NCBI GenBank assembly: GCA_029717555.1
Contig: JAMDHS010000020.1
Span: forward strand, 62,001-126,000
Direction: 5' to 3'
Source of the DNA: Peribolospora baueri
Taxonomy: Eukaryota; Basidiomycota; Peribolosporomycetes; Peribolosporales; Peribolosporaceae
DNA length: 64,000 nt
Of the stretch, positions 34,353 to 46,500 are shown piece after piece; the stretch's first letter is position 1, and each line of letters opens with the position of its first letter. The translations under genes were made by a program, and so were the position numbers. The notes below the pieces were generated by a model. That model was not told the DNA's origin. It did no database searches and saw only the letters and a program-made list of their open reading frames with translations.

Positions 34353-37300
34353 ATGTCGGCTCTGACACCCCCCCTTTCTCCCACAACGTCCCCTCCTACC
34401 ATATCATCTCCTACCCCCATTTCACCGCTCCCCCGCTCCCCGCTCCCCGCCGCTCCGTCTAGCACGCCCGGCGCATCGAACCCGATCAACGCCAAGCTCC
34501 GCTCCATTCTCTCCAACAATTTCGAGGACGAGGCCACGCGGAACGCCCTTCGTACCCTTGATGGATTTTACGTGAGGCAGAAGGACAGGGAGAAGGGGAA
34601 AGGGAAGGAGAGGGAAAAGGACGGGGCTGGAGAGCGCTCGGGGAGAGGGACGGTGGACGTGACAAGTGCGAGGAGGAACTTGAAGAGGAACGTTCAGGGG
34701 AGGATGGAAGAGGCTAGCGAGCGCGTGCTTAACGTCTGCAAGACGCTGGACGAGGTGAGCCCGCACGCTTTGCTTTTCGTACCTCCAGCGTCTCAGCGAG
34801 CTATCCGAGCGTCGCTGACACCGACGCCCGTCTTCTCGTCTCCTCGTCCCTACGCTGCAGCGTCTCGGAGACCTGGAAACGAACGTGGGCGACATGCACG
34901 CCTGCTGTGACGAGGTGGAGACGAAGCTGCGTCAAGCGGCGAACTCGACTCGGTACCTCATCCAGCATGCCCACGGCTTACAGCAACAACGGTGCGCCGT
35001 CCAGCGAAGCACGAGAGCCTGCTCGTCGCGCTCACGACGGCCTTCTTCCTTTTCCTTCTTCCACTTCTTGTTGAGCAGACTGCACGCCTCTCAGCGAGCC
35101 CGCATCCTATCTCTTTTCCTGACTCGCTTCACTCTCTCCCAAGCGGAGTTGCAGGCACTCACCGTCCCAGCGACCGAGGAGCCGGTCGGAAAGACGATGT
35201 TCGCAGCGATGGACCGAGTGGAGCAGATCCGAAAGGACTGTAGGGCGCTGCTGGCGGGTGGCGGGGAGGGTGGAGGTGGGATGCGCGCTGGGTGAGTGAA
35301 AACCTTTAGGCCCGTCTCTAACAACTGCTCATCTGGTTTGCCGACGTTCCCACATCGACATCGCTCAGCGTCGACATCATGTCGACCACCTCGGAGTATC
35401 TTGAGGCGGGCTATCAAAAACTCTACAAGTGGTGCACTTTCGAGTTTAGAGGCTACGTCAAAGAGGGAGAACTTCTCGAAGTTGGACCCGGCATGCGCGA
35501 GGCGATTCGGCGGCTCAGCGCCAGGGAGGACCTGTACGAGTGAGTGCATGTCGTGCGCTTGGACGCAGATTTGCATCCTTCGGCCTGACAATTGGATGCT
35601 GTTTGTCTCTGGATACAACACGCTCATCCCTTCTTGTTCCTTCACCGGCGCAGCCTCGCCCTACAAACGCTCATCACTGCCCGTTCATCGACCATCCTCC
35701 AGTTGTTTATCTCAGCTCTGACAGTAGGCGGCCCAGCTCCGACTTTCCTGCCTCGTCCCATCGAGCTGCACGCGCACGAGCCGACTCGGTACGTGGGCGA
35801 CATGCTCGCCTGGGTGCACCAGGCCCTGGCAAACGAGCGCGAGTTTCTGGAAGGCCTTTTCGGTGCCAAGGAGCTGGGAAGGAGGACCGGCGAAGCGAGA
35901 CAGGGGTTTAAGAAGCAAGACGTCGCTGGAGGAGAAGCTTCCTCTGGCGACGTGGGCGAAGCGGAGAAGACGGTGAGGAGGCTGTTGGATGCGAACATGG
36001 AGGGAGTCTGTAGACCATTGAAGGTGAGACCCTTTGTCGCTCGGCACTGTCATGTCCAGCACGCCGGCTGGTCTCATTCTGGCCTTTCTCACACGGACGG
36101 CCAACCTTCGCTGCCATTGTCTAGCTCCGCGTTCATCAGACGGTCAAATCCCAGGAGGGCTCAATTACGGCATACCGCCTGGCCAACCTGGTCGAGTTCT
36201 ATCGCACGACGATGGAGCATACGATTGGGCCCAATGCGAACTTGAGTAAATCACTTCGAGAACTCACCGAGCTTTCCTACCGTGCCTTCTTCGCCACGTT
36301 GGAGGCCCAGGCGAGAGGTCTACTCAGGTTCAACGAGCCTCCCGCCTCTGACCTCACGCCGCCTGCTCCGCTGCTCGGCAGTACGGTCACGCTCAAAGAG
36401 CTCATGGCCGTGCATAACTCCTCCTTGCTAGAGTCCATAGAAGGTGCCGACGAGGCCCAGGCGGGGGAGAAGTCGCTGGAGGAGGAGACGGCCATCACCG
36501 ACTTCGAAGAAGTCATGGATAGGCTGCTGGACCCGATGCTGGACATGTGCACCAACCTCGGGACACTCCTGCTTAGAAAAGGCAAAGGGGCTCGTAAAGA
36601 GGCGGAGGGAGAGTGGGAAAGGGGCATCTTTGAGATCAATTGTCTGGAGTATGTCAGGGTGAGTCCTTTTACTGCTGCCAAGTGACGGATTTCCCATTTC
36701 CCAGAGCCGGAACCACTTCGTTTCATTTTAAACACGAACGTAAATTGATTGCTCATCCTGCCTTCGTTTCCTTTTCTGCCAGAACGCACTCTCCCCATAC
36801 CCCTTCACTACCATCCGGGTCATTCACATTCAGAAGAGGATTGACGAGCACGCAAGTCTTTTGACGGACGCGCACGTGCGTGGTCGTGCTTCTTACCCCG
36901 TCTTTTGGTGGCCGTCCTCTGACCCTTGTCTCTTCTTCCTGGTCGATCTGCTGTAGTTCAAGTACCTCCTCGGCGAGAGCGGACTCGCCCCCATTATAGA
37001 TGCGTTGGATACGAAAGACGCAGATGTAAGCTTCTTGAATATCCGGCCTTTGTCTCCATGCGCATCTCGTTCGAGCTGAGCCAGATGACTACGATCTCCC
37101 CCGTCGTTTCCTGAATTGGTGCTGACATCTATCACGCTTTATTCTTTCGTCACCGCGTGAACAGACCCCGCTGTCCCACAACCCGCCAACGGCGCCTCAG
37201 CTGCTGACGACCTACCTATCGACGTTCTACTCCTTCCTTTCATCCCCTCTCGCGCTCGCCTCACCTCGCCTTTCCCTCCTCGTTTCACCCTCTCTCCGTT

Positions 37301-37461
37301 TTTCGATCCATCGTGACGCTCTGAGGCGCGTCGGAGAGGCATATGGTCGCGTGATCGACGCCGTGAGGGAGCCCAAGAACAGGTATGAGTGGAAGGAAAG
37401 CTTGGTTAGAAGGAGTAAGGAAGAGGTCGAGGTGCTGCTTGGGGTGGAGCAAGACGCCTGA
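34353..37461 (+). CDS. COG6: Conserved oligomeric Golgi complex subunit 6
   Basis: Nine exons: 34353-34754, 34861-34991, 35079-35291, 35369-35539, 35654-36023, 36125-36658, 36783-36875, 36957-37025 and 37165-37461; 759 aa. After a Ser/Pro-rich head come the COG6 landmarks: INAKLRSILSNNFEDEATRN, RLGDLETNVGDMHACCDEVE, FLTRFTLSQAELQAL, TTSEYLEAGYQKLYKWCTFE, LRVHQTVKSQEGSITAYRLA, LVEFYRTTM, and near the end YEWKESLVRRSKEEVEVLLG. COG6 is part of lobe B of the eight-subunit tether that captures retrograde intra-Golgi vesicles. Exon 3 must start at 35079; the acceptor nearer AELQAL would break the frame. All borders are GT-AG. Confidence 0.95.
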
Positions 37462-37938
37462 GGTAGTCCGGAGTACGTAGAAGTAGCTTGTGTTGGTACT
37501 TGATCCGCTTGTATGAACACAGCGTCGTGACCACCCTCATAACGCGCATCGTCCCCAAAGACCAGCTTCCGCTTGCTTGATAGGCATAGCATCTCCAAGA
37601 CGCACCAAAAGCACACCTCTGCCCGCATCGTGACACACAGACACAAAGGAAGCAGAAAGAATACATTCATGTCGCTGGTAGTTTTGCATAAGACAAAGGT
37701 GGGAAGGAAAGGGACATGATGGAAGGGGCCAGACAGACAGTCGCGGGAACGGACACGCACACACACGCCGTTCCCTCGCTCCCTTCCAGCAGCGCGACAC
37801 AATCCCGATCCGACCGAACGACTCCCTTCGCTCTCTCCCTGCTGCCAACCACTCATCATCCCCTCCCCGCAGACCGCGCCCCCCTTACCGCCACCATCAC
37901 TCCCAGTGATACGCCGAAAACCGCGCCAAAGGGTAAGC
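37462..37938. other. Convergent 3' region between COG6 and RPS13
   Basis: About 480 bp with no gene. Contains a short CA run (about 37756-37766). 3'UTRs of both genes are expected here. Confidence 0.5.
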
Positions 37939-38507
37939 TTAGGCGACGAGAGTGGATGCGGTGGCGCTCTCGTACTTGAAGGTCGGGGGCAGCTGACCGC
38001 GGGTCTTGTAGTACCGGCTGAGGCGGTGGATACGGGACTCGATGAGAATGAGGCGGAACTTGGAGTCCTTGTCCTTGCGGTTGCGCTCGAGGTGCTTGCG
38101 AACGGAGACGGCCTTCTTAATGAGGTGGTAGAGGTCCTCGGGAATCTCGGGGGCGAGGCCTGAAGAAGAAGGGGGGAGTAGAGCGAGAAGACATGGCCGC
38201 GGCCCAAGTTGAGCGACGTGGACCGATGGGAGCCACGCACAGGCTGCTTCGCGCGCCCGCTCGGTCACTCACCGTGAGTCTTGAGGATACGGAGTATCTT
38301 GTTACCGGTGACAAAGCGGACCTGAGCAATGCCGTGCGAGTCGCGGAGCTGGACGCCGATCTGGGAAGGGGTCAAGCCCTTGCGAGCGAACTTGGTGATC
38401 TGGTCCACGACCTCCTCCGAGGTGGTCTTGAGCCACGAGGGAGGGGTGCGGCGGTAGGGGAGGGCGGACCCGCTAATACCCTTGCCCTTGGAGTGCATGC
38501 GACCCAT
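37939..38507 (-). CDS. RPS13: 40S ribosomal protein S13 (uS15)
   Basis: Two exons (minus): 38273-38507 and 37939-38159; 151 aa, exactly the usual eukaryotic length. Starts [20 protein letters not shown]; then [93 protein letters not shown]. It binds the central domain of 18S rRNA in the small subunit. It shares a 367-bp divergent promoter with RPS6, which would keep the two subunits co-regulated. The 113-nt intron shows no obvious snoRNA boxes. Confidence 0.98.
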
Positions 38508-38874
38508 TTTGGCTAGCTTTTGTTGACGTTGGAGACGAAGGGGCGAACGATTCTTGACGGCGGCTTCGTCGTTTGCGTGACGGACGGTCCAGTCGGTGGT
38601 GACCTTCGGATTCTCAAACCTGGCCTTGGCCTCTCACCGGTAACCCTAGCCAGTCGCGCACCAGGGAAGGCGCGCGTGAAGTAACCCTACTCTTAGGCGT
38701 AGTCCGTCTGCCGCTAGCTATACAGTTTCCCTTGTTCTCGGCGACAAGCGGAGAAAAGCCTGCGGAGGCGACTGCGGCGGAGGAAGGACGGCGAGGTCGG
38801 GGCTGGGACAGACAACAACGAGCACAAGACAGGGCCGACACTCTCTTTATCCTTCAAGATCCCCACCGACAAGC
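38508..38874. promoter_or_regulatory. Bidirectional ribosomal-protein promoter with two telomere-like boxes
   Basis: 367 bp between RPS13 and RPS6. Two copies of gtaacccta lie in the same orientation at 38640-38648 and 38681-38689, 41 bp apart (about four helical turns). Such TAGGGTTA-type teloboxes are known Tbf1/telobox-type ribosomal-gene elements in several fungi and plants; their use here is inferred from position. Confidence 0.65.
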
Positions 38875-39950
38875 ATGAAGCTCAACGTCGCCAACCCCGC
38901 CACAGGGGCCCAAAAGTCCTACGAGATCGACGATGAGCGCCGCGTGCGCATCTTCTACGACAAGCGCATGGGCCAGGAGATCGAGGTCGATACGCTCGGC
39001 GACGAGTGGAAGGGCTACGTGCTCAAGATCGGCGGCGGCAACGACAAGCAGGGTTTCCCCATGAAGCAGGGTGTTCTCCTCCCCTACCGTGTCCGCCTTC
39101 TCCTCTCTGAGGGCCACTCCTGCTACCGTGCTCGCCGCACCGGCGAGCGCAAGCGCAAGTCGGTTCGCGGCTGCATCGTCGGCCCCGACATCGCTGCCCT
39201 CCACCTCATTGTCGTCAAGCGTGAGTGTCGCTTCGTCTCCTTCGGCGGTCGAAGGGCTAGGGACGGAGGAGGTTCACTGGAGAGATGTTTCGCAGTTGTG
39301 GAACGAAGGTGGAGCTAGCTTTGGGTTGATCGTCTGGTGTGCTAACGTTTCGGCTCCACCGGATTCACCGTATTCAGAGGGCGAGCAGGACCTTCCCGGT
39401 CTCACCGACGTGACCGTCCCTAAGCGGTGGGTTCTCACCTCAATCTGTGTTGGATTATTGGAATATGCGCTTAACTGAACATTGTTTTCGTTCTTTTCCT
39501 CCCACAGCCTTGGTCCCAAGAGGGCTACCAAGATCCGCAGGTTCTTCAACCTGACCAAGGAGGACGACGTGCGCAAGTTCGTTATCCGTCGCGAGGTTCA
39601 GCCCAAGAAGGAGGGCGCCAAGCCTTACACCAAGGCGTGAGTGTCCAAGCAGCGAGGCGGGGCGGGCCGAATTACGCGGTTATCACAGGCGTTTATCCCA
39701 CTGACGTCCTCTTCTACTCGCTCTGGCTGCACCGACCTTGCACAGTCCGAGAATCCAGAGGCTCGTTACGGACAGGCGCCTGCAGCACAAGCGCCACCTG
39801 CGTAGCCTCAAGAAGAGGCGGTTCGAGAGGCAGAGGGAGCAGGTCAAGGAGTACAACGCCATCCTCGAGAAGCGCATGGCGGAGAAGAAGGAGCACGTCA
39901 AGGCCGTCCGTGCGGCCAAGAAGGCCAAGCGCGTCGCCGCCTCTGCCTAA
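38875..39950 (+). CDS. RPS6: 40S ribosomal protein S6 (eS6)
   Basis: Four exons: 38875-39220, 39378-39426, 39508-39636 and 39746-39950; 242 aa. [20 protein letters not shown] opens the protein; then [67 protein letters not shown] (made across intron 1), [46 protein letters not shown]. The tail ends [12 protein letters not shown], so the RRxS-type phosphosites at the C-terminus of animal S6 are not obvious. It is a component of the small ribosomal subunit body. All joins keep phase. Confidence 0.98.
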
Positions 39951-40485
39951 AAGCTGCACTGGCCGAGTCGACGAGTCTCCCATCGGCTCAATCCTTTCTC
40001 TCTCGCCATGTGGCCATGAAGATGACCGTCTTTTCCGCTCTCTCTCGGCCTGTCTTTCTGTTTCGCGTCCCTCTTCTTGTCAACGATGACGAGTTGGTGG
40101 GAGTGAAAACGGGTGGTCGCCAGACAGGTTCGATATGTACGCTACATGCACGCGCCCAGTCCATGTCTTCCCCTTTTATCTTTCAAAAGGCCATCTTACC
40201 CAATCTTCAGCGGCGATGCGGTGGACGAATTTCGTGACTGACTGGCTTATTCGCTATCGTGTGGTGTGACGCGTTGTGGTGGAATGCTTCTGCCGCCATC
40301 GCCCAAAGAGTCGTAGCAGGGTGGTCCCTTTAGCTCGAACTTCCACCACCGTCATTTGAGAGCAGCTGGTGTGCAGTCAGCCGGTGCTGCGGCAAGTGCA
40401 CCAGCGATCAGCGAGTCTTCGACTCGTCTTTCCACTCACCGGCCACCAGCTGACCCATCCTCGCCCGATCATTTCCGCGGCCAGC
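39951..40485. other. RPS6 3' flank and SPC2 upstream region
   Basis: About 535 bp with no gene seen; ordinary mixed sequence. Confidence 0.45.
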
Positions 40486-41603
40486 ATGTCTCAGCGCAAG
40501 TCGAAAAGCAAGTCTGGTAGCTCGTCACCCAGTGGTGCCGGCATGGCGATTGACAGTCTTGAGGCGGAGCGGAAGGGCGCGCACCTTCAGAATGGGAGCG
40601 CAGTTACGACTACTGAGGCGGCCTCCACTGCCGGGGGAGGCGCAGAGGAGGAGGTGACGCCCATCAAGGTGGACGTGGCTAACTTGTCCGAGCTGAAGAG
40701 CACCTGCGATGAGGCTGTGGAAAGGGTGAGCTTGTTTACCTGGACGGGCCAACGCTATGGGGAGCGGCATACAGCTGACGTAGCGACTTGACTGTCCGCC
40801 TGTCTCCATCTAATCCTGTTCCGAACATCGTCGCAGATTCTCACCAAACCTTCAGGTCCACTCTTCAAGGCATCACACTTCCACACGGACGTTCGGCTTG
40901 TCCTCGGCTTTACCTCGGCGGCCATCATGGTTGGCACGACGCTCTGGAGTTACTTCATCGAGAAGGATTGGCAGAAGAACAAGGGTTGGACGGCCGTGTC
41001 GGTGGCTGCGTGAGTGGTGCCGCTCATCCGTGTCCTATTGTCTTCAGCCGCCGTTTCTCTGTTCCACACAAGCACAGAAAGACCCTTTGTGCTTACTCCA
41101 CATGTCGCTTCTTGTTCTCGGACGGTCTTGGGCTCTCTCAGGTATATCATCCTTTCCCTCATCCAAACTGTATACGCGTATTACGTCGAAGGAGACGTCA
41201 TCTTTACCGGAAAGCGCAAGATGGTATCTAATCGAGTTGAGTGACCTTCTTCGACCTCACTACGGGCGAGAGATCGACTGACCATTGTCGTTCTTCCACA
41301 CAGATCGAGACCGAGCGCCTAACCGTCTCGTCCCCTTCCCTTCCCCCACCCACCAAAGCCACCCCGTCCTCCGCTTCCACTGCCGCTCCAACGGCTAAAA
41401 CGGCGATGGTCCCGCCGGTCTACACCCTCAAGTTCTCCTATCTTCGCTCCTCCAACGGCGGCAAGAGCATCCTCCGTCGCTCTCGCGAGAAGGTGACCTT
41501 GGGCCACTTGGGCGAGTGGTTCACCAGCGACGGCGAGTTTGTGGAGGAGGAGTTCGAGAGGAGGTTTCTGAAGGGACTGGAGAAGGTCATGGGCAGCTCT
41601 TGA
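40486..41603 (+). CDS. SPC2: Signal peptidase complex subunit 2
   Basis: Exons 40486-40725, 40837-41009, 41142-41235 and 41304-41603 give 268 aa. A Ser/Gly-rich cytosolic head is followed by KVDVANLSELKSTCDEA, HTDVRLVLGFTSAAIMVGTT (membrane segment 1), WSYFIEKDWQKNKGW, then YIILSLIQTVYAYYVEGDVI (segment 2), FTGKRKM, IETERLTV, PPVYTLKFSY and SREKVTLGHLGEWFTSDGEF. This is the SPCS2/Spc2 layout: two ER membrane helices with both termini cytosolic. Spc2 supports the catalytic Sec11 subunit and its contact with the Sec61 translocon. The donor of intron 3 is slightly uncertain; using gttgag keeps VSNR, which fits the family better than the earlier gtatct. Confidence 0.93.
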
Positions 41604-42237
41604 TGAAGGCAAGTGGTAAATGGGCTTGGTTTGGTTCAACGGCGTCGTCGATGGCCAAGTTTAGGGTTGGAGCGATGAATTCGGTCCGTCGGCTCGAGCG
41701 AAGTCCACCCACGCGGGGGAAGTGCGAGTGTGGACGGACGGGCGAACATAGGGGTTTACCCAACTCACGCATATACCGCTGAAGGTCGACGTCGGCATGT
41801 AATCGTCATCTGTCCACAGATTTATCGAAGGCCGACCCTCTCTCACAGTCAGTCTGCGCCAAGGATAGTCGTTTTCCGATCGCTCACATGAAACACCTCT
41901 CCTCGCGCGAGCCGTCTGCAACCTCGGTGTCCCCTCAGGAAACTGAATCGCGTCGCGGATGCATAAAAAAGGGCTCTGTTGACGCTGCGACGATGGGGAA
42001 AGACCGGAAATGCGGGAGACTATAAAGGATGAGGAGGACGAAACGGGTCGGGTGGGTATAGACAGAACAAACGATGGACACGTCGGATTGTGGAGGAGAA
42101 ACAAAAAGGCGGATCGTCTTCGACAAGAAGAGGTCGGTCGGTCGTCGCGGGTCATTACAGGATCGTGTCGTTCGGTTCGGTTCGGTTCGGTCCAGTCCGG
42201 CGAGGGTGCCCAAGGTCCACAATGGCCGCCCGTTCCT
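41604..42237. other. Convergent 3' region between SPC2 and the EF-hand gene
   Basis: About 630 bp with no supportable gene; open frames are overlapping and motif-free. A short CGGTT repeat occurs at about 42172-42190. Confidence 0.45.
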
Positions 42238-43341
42238 CTATGCCTCGGACCCGTCCCTCTCCGCCTCGCCCGCCTTTTCGCTCTCCTCCACCGTCTCCCC
42301 GCCTTCTTTCCCAATCAACGACGTCGAGCTATCTCGATGCCGCATCGTGCCTCCCATGCCGATACCTTTGAGCTTGTGCTTAGGAACCGGCTCCCCCTCG
42401 TCCACCCCGTGGTCCTCGCGACGCGTCGAGACCAGGTTAAGGCTCTGAGCGAGTCCCAAGAGGAGAAAAAAAAGTCGTCAAGCGTAGTGAGGGTGTGTGT
42501 CGGGAAAGAAGGAGCGACGAACGTCGATCGAATCGAGTCGCGCCAAAGAGGAAGATTTGACAAGTGTGCCCCAGAAGAGCCATGTGGACTCTTGCTCACC
42601 TCGTCGAAGCCGTGCTTGCCCAGGTCCGCCCACGTCTCCGAAGGGTCGTTCTCCGTCTGGAGTGAGTACATCTGCATGAATCCCTCCAGCTGTCGCATCG
42701 AACGGGGAAGAGAGAGGAAGTGAGTGAGAACGGGTGGCGGTCGGGCGCGTCATGGAACGAACGGCTCTCGCACGACGACGTTTCCATGTGTCCGTCGTGC
42801 ACTCGTTCCGCACAAGCAGAGCGCGGGACAAGGGAGGAACGCAACTCACTGTCATGAATCCCTGATCGTTAACGTCCAAAAAGTCCAGGATCTCCTTCTT
42901 GCTCTCCTCGTCGAACGGGCTACCGTTCGTGTCGATCGCGAACCGGTCGAGACCTTCCGTGGTGAGGTAGGCATCTACGGGAGGCTTCCTTCCGCCGGAA
43001 AAGGGAAGCGAGGTCGGAGAAAAGGGCGGCTTGTCGTTCGCAAGGGCGACCGACGAGGAGGAGGGGGAGGAGGTACCATTCGCGCTGGTCCCTTCCCCCG
43101 CTTGTGACGCGGCCGCGGACGAGGAGGTGCAATATTTGCTGAAGATGTAGGTCAGCGTGTTCTCGAACTGTAGGCAACAGAGCGAGGCGAGGCAGACGGA
43201 AACGAGGTGGACGTGAGCGATTACGGTGCCCAGGGAGGACGGCGAGCTTCCATCGGCTGGCGTGGGCCAAGGTCGTGCGTGGTTGGGCAGGCTCACCTCG
43301 GGCGTCAGTTCGCCGTCTTCGTTCAAAAGGGTAGCCGGCAT
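42238..43341 (-). CDS. Small EF-hand protein with a Miro-like EF module
   Basis: Exons (minus): 43297-43341, 42850-43167, 42600-42689 and 42238-42444; 219 aa. It opens MPATLLNEDGELTPE then FENTLTYIFSKYC, a helix-loop-helix-like start, followed by a Ser-rich linker. The second module reads AYLTTEGLDRFAIDTNGSPF, DEESKKEILDFLDVNDQGFM, TLEGFMQMYSLQTENDPSET, WADLGKHGFD. The string LT.eGF...y.lQ....eeTW.dL..hGfD resembles the EF-hand/EF-assist unit of Miro GTPases (LTL.GFL..ht....r...TW..Lr.fGYD). No GTPase domain is present, so this is not Miro itself. The EF loop DVNDQGFMTLEG keeps some acidic positions; calcium binding is possible but not certain. The C-terminus is acidic and probably disordered. 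Confidence 0.8.
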
Positions 43342-43597
43342 CCTTCCTTCCTTCCTGCCCTGGGAGGTGCACGAGCGCCTGATCAAAGGGTGAGTGTGAA
43401 AGGGAAGGAGATGACGAGAAGGACGGTGGGCGAGAAGGGAAGGGACGGCGAAGAGGGACTGACTAGCTAGCAGGAGAACGGGTGACTGACGCACGGCGGA
43501 CGGGAGGGAATCGCGTTGCCGCAGTCTTTCGTCTTTCTCTGCGACAAGCGGCAGGGCAATCTCCCCGTCCGCCCGGCTGGGTACACACACACGCACG

Positions 43598-46500
43598 ATG
43601 GCCGTCCAGCGAAAGGCAAAACAAAAAACGACGGAGGGGAAGAGCAGCTTCAAGAAGAGCGTTCCCGTACGGCTCCTCAAGGAGCAACAGATGAAGAAGC
43701 AGCAGCGGAAGGAGGCGCAGAACGTCTCGCGAAGGGGCGATCGAGAGGACGACGACGAGGCGCGGGTCGACAAAAACGGCGCCGACGGCGCTTCTTCGCC
43801 CCGCAAGAGGCGTCGAACGGAGAAGCAGAAAGAGGCGTCGGCGTCGACCTCGTCGGAGGCTCGCACGCTGTCCTCGAAGTTGCTCGTCCCGCAGGACAGG
43901 CTGCCATGGAAAAAGCTGGAGCGCCCCTTTGAGGCGGGTTTCGATCTAGACGGGGGCCTGCTCGAGCTGGAGGAGGTGGACGGGGTGGAGGTGCGGTACG
44001 AGGAGCAGGAGGGGGGAGGGCGGATTGTCAAGTTTGCTTTGAAGGAGGAGCGGGGAGAGGGCGAAGGGAATGTAGGCGAGGAGAAAGAGGAGGCGGAGGG
44101 AATTTCTTCAGATGACTCGGAAGAACAGGAGTCTCGCGATGAGAGCGGCGAGGCGCCAGGGGAGGAGGCGGAGCGGGAGAATGCGAAGGGGAAGGGCGGA
44201 AAGGAGGACGGGGTGAAAGCTCTTTCCAGCGGTTCGGAAGAGGAGCGTGTCGAGGAAACGTTTGACGGTAAGCCCCGGCGCCGAACCGGATTCTAGGCAC
44301 GATCCTTCCATTCTCATTGGCACGATTGGGGCCTGATATCGTCTCGACGTGTTTGTTTGCAGACGCCCTCCTCCCAGCTTGGTCGTCCATCCCTCTCCAC
44401 CCGTCGCTGAAGCATGCCCTGCTCGCGATGAACTTTACGGCGCCCACCAACATTCAGGCGGCTGCGTTGCCGAAAGCTCTGGAGGGCCGAGACGTGGTCG
44501 GCGTCGCGGAGACGGTGAGTCCTGAGCAGCATCCCGTCCAGCCCGGATCTAAGGGCTTGCACACGTCTTTACGATCAGATGCGATGAGACAACATGATAT
44601 GAGATGAGATGAGCGCCTTGCTGACCGGCATCGCCTTGGATTTGTTTATTCAGGGCTCCGGTAAAACGCTAGCGTACGGGATGGCGATCCTTCACCACAT
44701 CCTCGCCAACACGGAGGACACGTCGCCGAGCGAACATGGTTCGCCTCGACGACCCCTTTCCGCCCTCGTCCTCGCCCCGACGCGCGAGCTGGCGCTCCAG
44801 GTGACGTCGCACCTGAGCGCCGTGCTGGACGCACGGCACGCTCGCGCCGCCTCTTCTTCGTCTTCCGACGGAGGGCCGCGAGGGAGGAGGGTGGTCGTGG
44901 CGAGCGTGTGCGGAGGGATGAGCGTGCAGAAGCAGAAGCGGGTGCTAGGGGCGGGACCGGACGTGATCGTCGCGACGCCGGGCCGACTGTGGGACTTGCT
45001 CGGGGACGACGACGATCTGAGTCGACAGGTGAAGTGGGTGCGGTTCCTGGTCGTCGACGAGGCGGATCGGATGATCGAGGCGGGCCACTTCAAGGAGTTG
45101 GACAGTATCCTCAAGCTGACGCGTCGTCGCACCAAGTGAGTAAGAGAGAGCGCGGGCGCTCGGTCGGTCGGTCGGTCGGTCGGTCGAAGACGAGGTTCGA
45201 CGTGTGCAGGCTGACTGATTTCGCTGACTGGCTTTCTCTCTTCATGTCCGCCGCCGCTGCGATCACCCTGGCAGGAACGACGAGGGCTTCAAAGACGAGT
45301 TCGACGCGGATGAGGCGGGCGCTGCGGCGACGGAGGCGCGGGAGGACATTCAGACGTTCGTCTTCTCCGCGACGCTGAGCAAGGAGCTGCAGCGGGACCT
45401 GAGGCGCGGGAGAGGCGGCGCTGGAGGGCAGGGCAAGGGCAGCAAAGACAAAGGCAAAAGAGGGACGACGCTGGAGGAGCTCGTTCTGAAGATGGACTTT
45501 CGTGACGAGCATCCATTCGTCATCAACCTGGCTCCCGAGAGGGGCGTCGCGGATACGCTCATGGAGGCCAAGCTGGAGTGTCTGAAGGAGGACAAGGCGA
45601 GTCGGCGGGACGGGCGGAGGGAAGGAAGTAGGTTTTGAGCGACCATTACTGACGCTCGTCCTTCTCTTTTCTTTTCTTTCAGGACCTCTACTTGTACTAC
45701 TTTCTGCTCCGCTACCCGGGGCGGACGTTGGTATTCGTGAACAGCGTCGACGGCATCCGGCGACTGCAGCCGCTGCTCTCGCTCCTCCGCTTCCAGTCGC
45801 TGCCGCTGCACTCGCACCTGCAGCAGCGGCAGCGGCTCAAGAACTTGGACCGGTTCAAGGCGGCGACCGAGGCGGTGTTGCTGGCGACGGACGTGGCGGC
45901 GCGTGGGTTGGACGTGCCGAGCGTGGAGCACGTGGTGCACTACCAGCTGCCTCGGACAGCGGATGCGTACGTACACAGGAGCGGGAGGACGGCACGAGCG
46001 AAGAGTGAGGGCGTGAGCCTGGTGCTGTGCGGGCCTGAGGAGAAGAAGGGGATGACGGAGCTAATGAGGAGCTTGCGTAGAGGTGAGCATCGGGCGCCCT
46101 TTCCAAGTCGGGCCTTCTTTTTCTTTCTCTTCGCGCGCTGAAGAAAAGCGAGCCGTTTGTCCGTCCGTTCGTCTTTTCGGCAGAGGACGAGCTGCCAGAC
46201 TTACCGGTGGAAGCGTCCTTCCTGGCGCGCCTGAAGGAGCGCATCGAGCTGGTGCGCCAGATCGACCAGGCGGAGCACAGGCTTCGGAAGGAGCAGCATG
46301 ACCGGAGCTGGCTGAGGGAGCAAGCGGAGGCGTTGGAGATTGAGATGGATTCGGACTTTGTGTGAGCGTTTGTTTCTTTTCGTCGTCGTCGAGGATCCTT
46401 CCGTCCGTCTCATCCCGCTGCTCCGTCCTTCCTTGCTTCTTTCTTGCCTCTTACAGCAGCGACTCGGACGACTCGAACTCGCCTGCGCATCGCCAGTCCA

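Noticed and set aside
39221-39377. snoRNA inside RPS6 or RPS13 introns
   Set aside because: No C/D or H/ACA boxes could be read in the introns; a covariance-model search would be needed.
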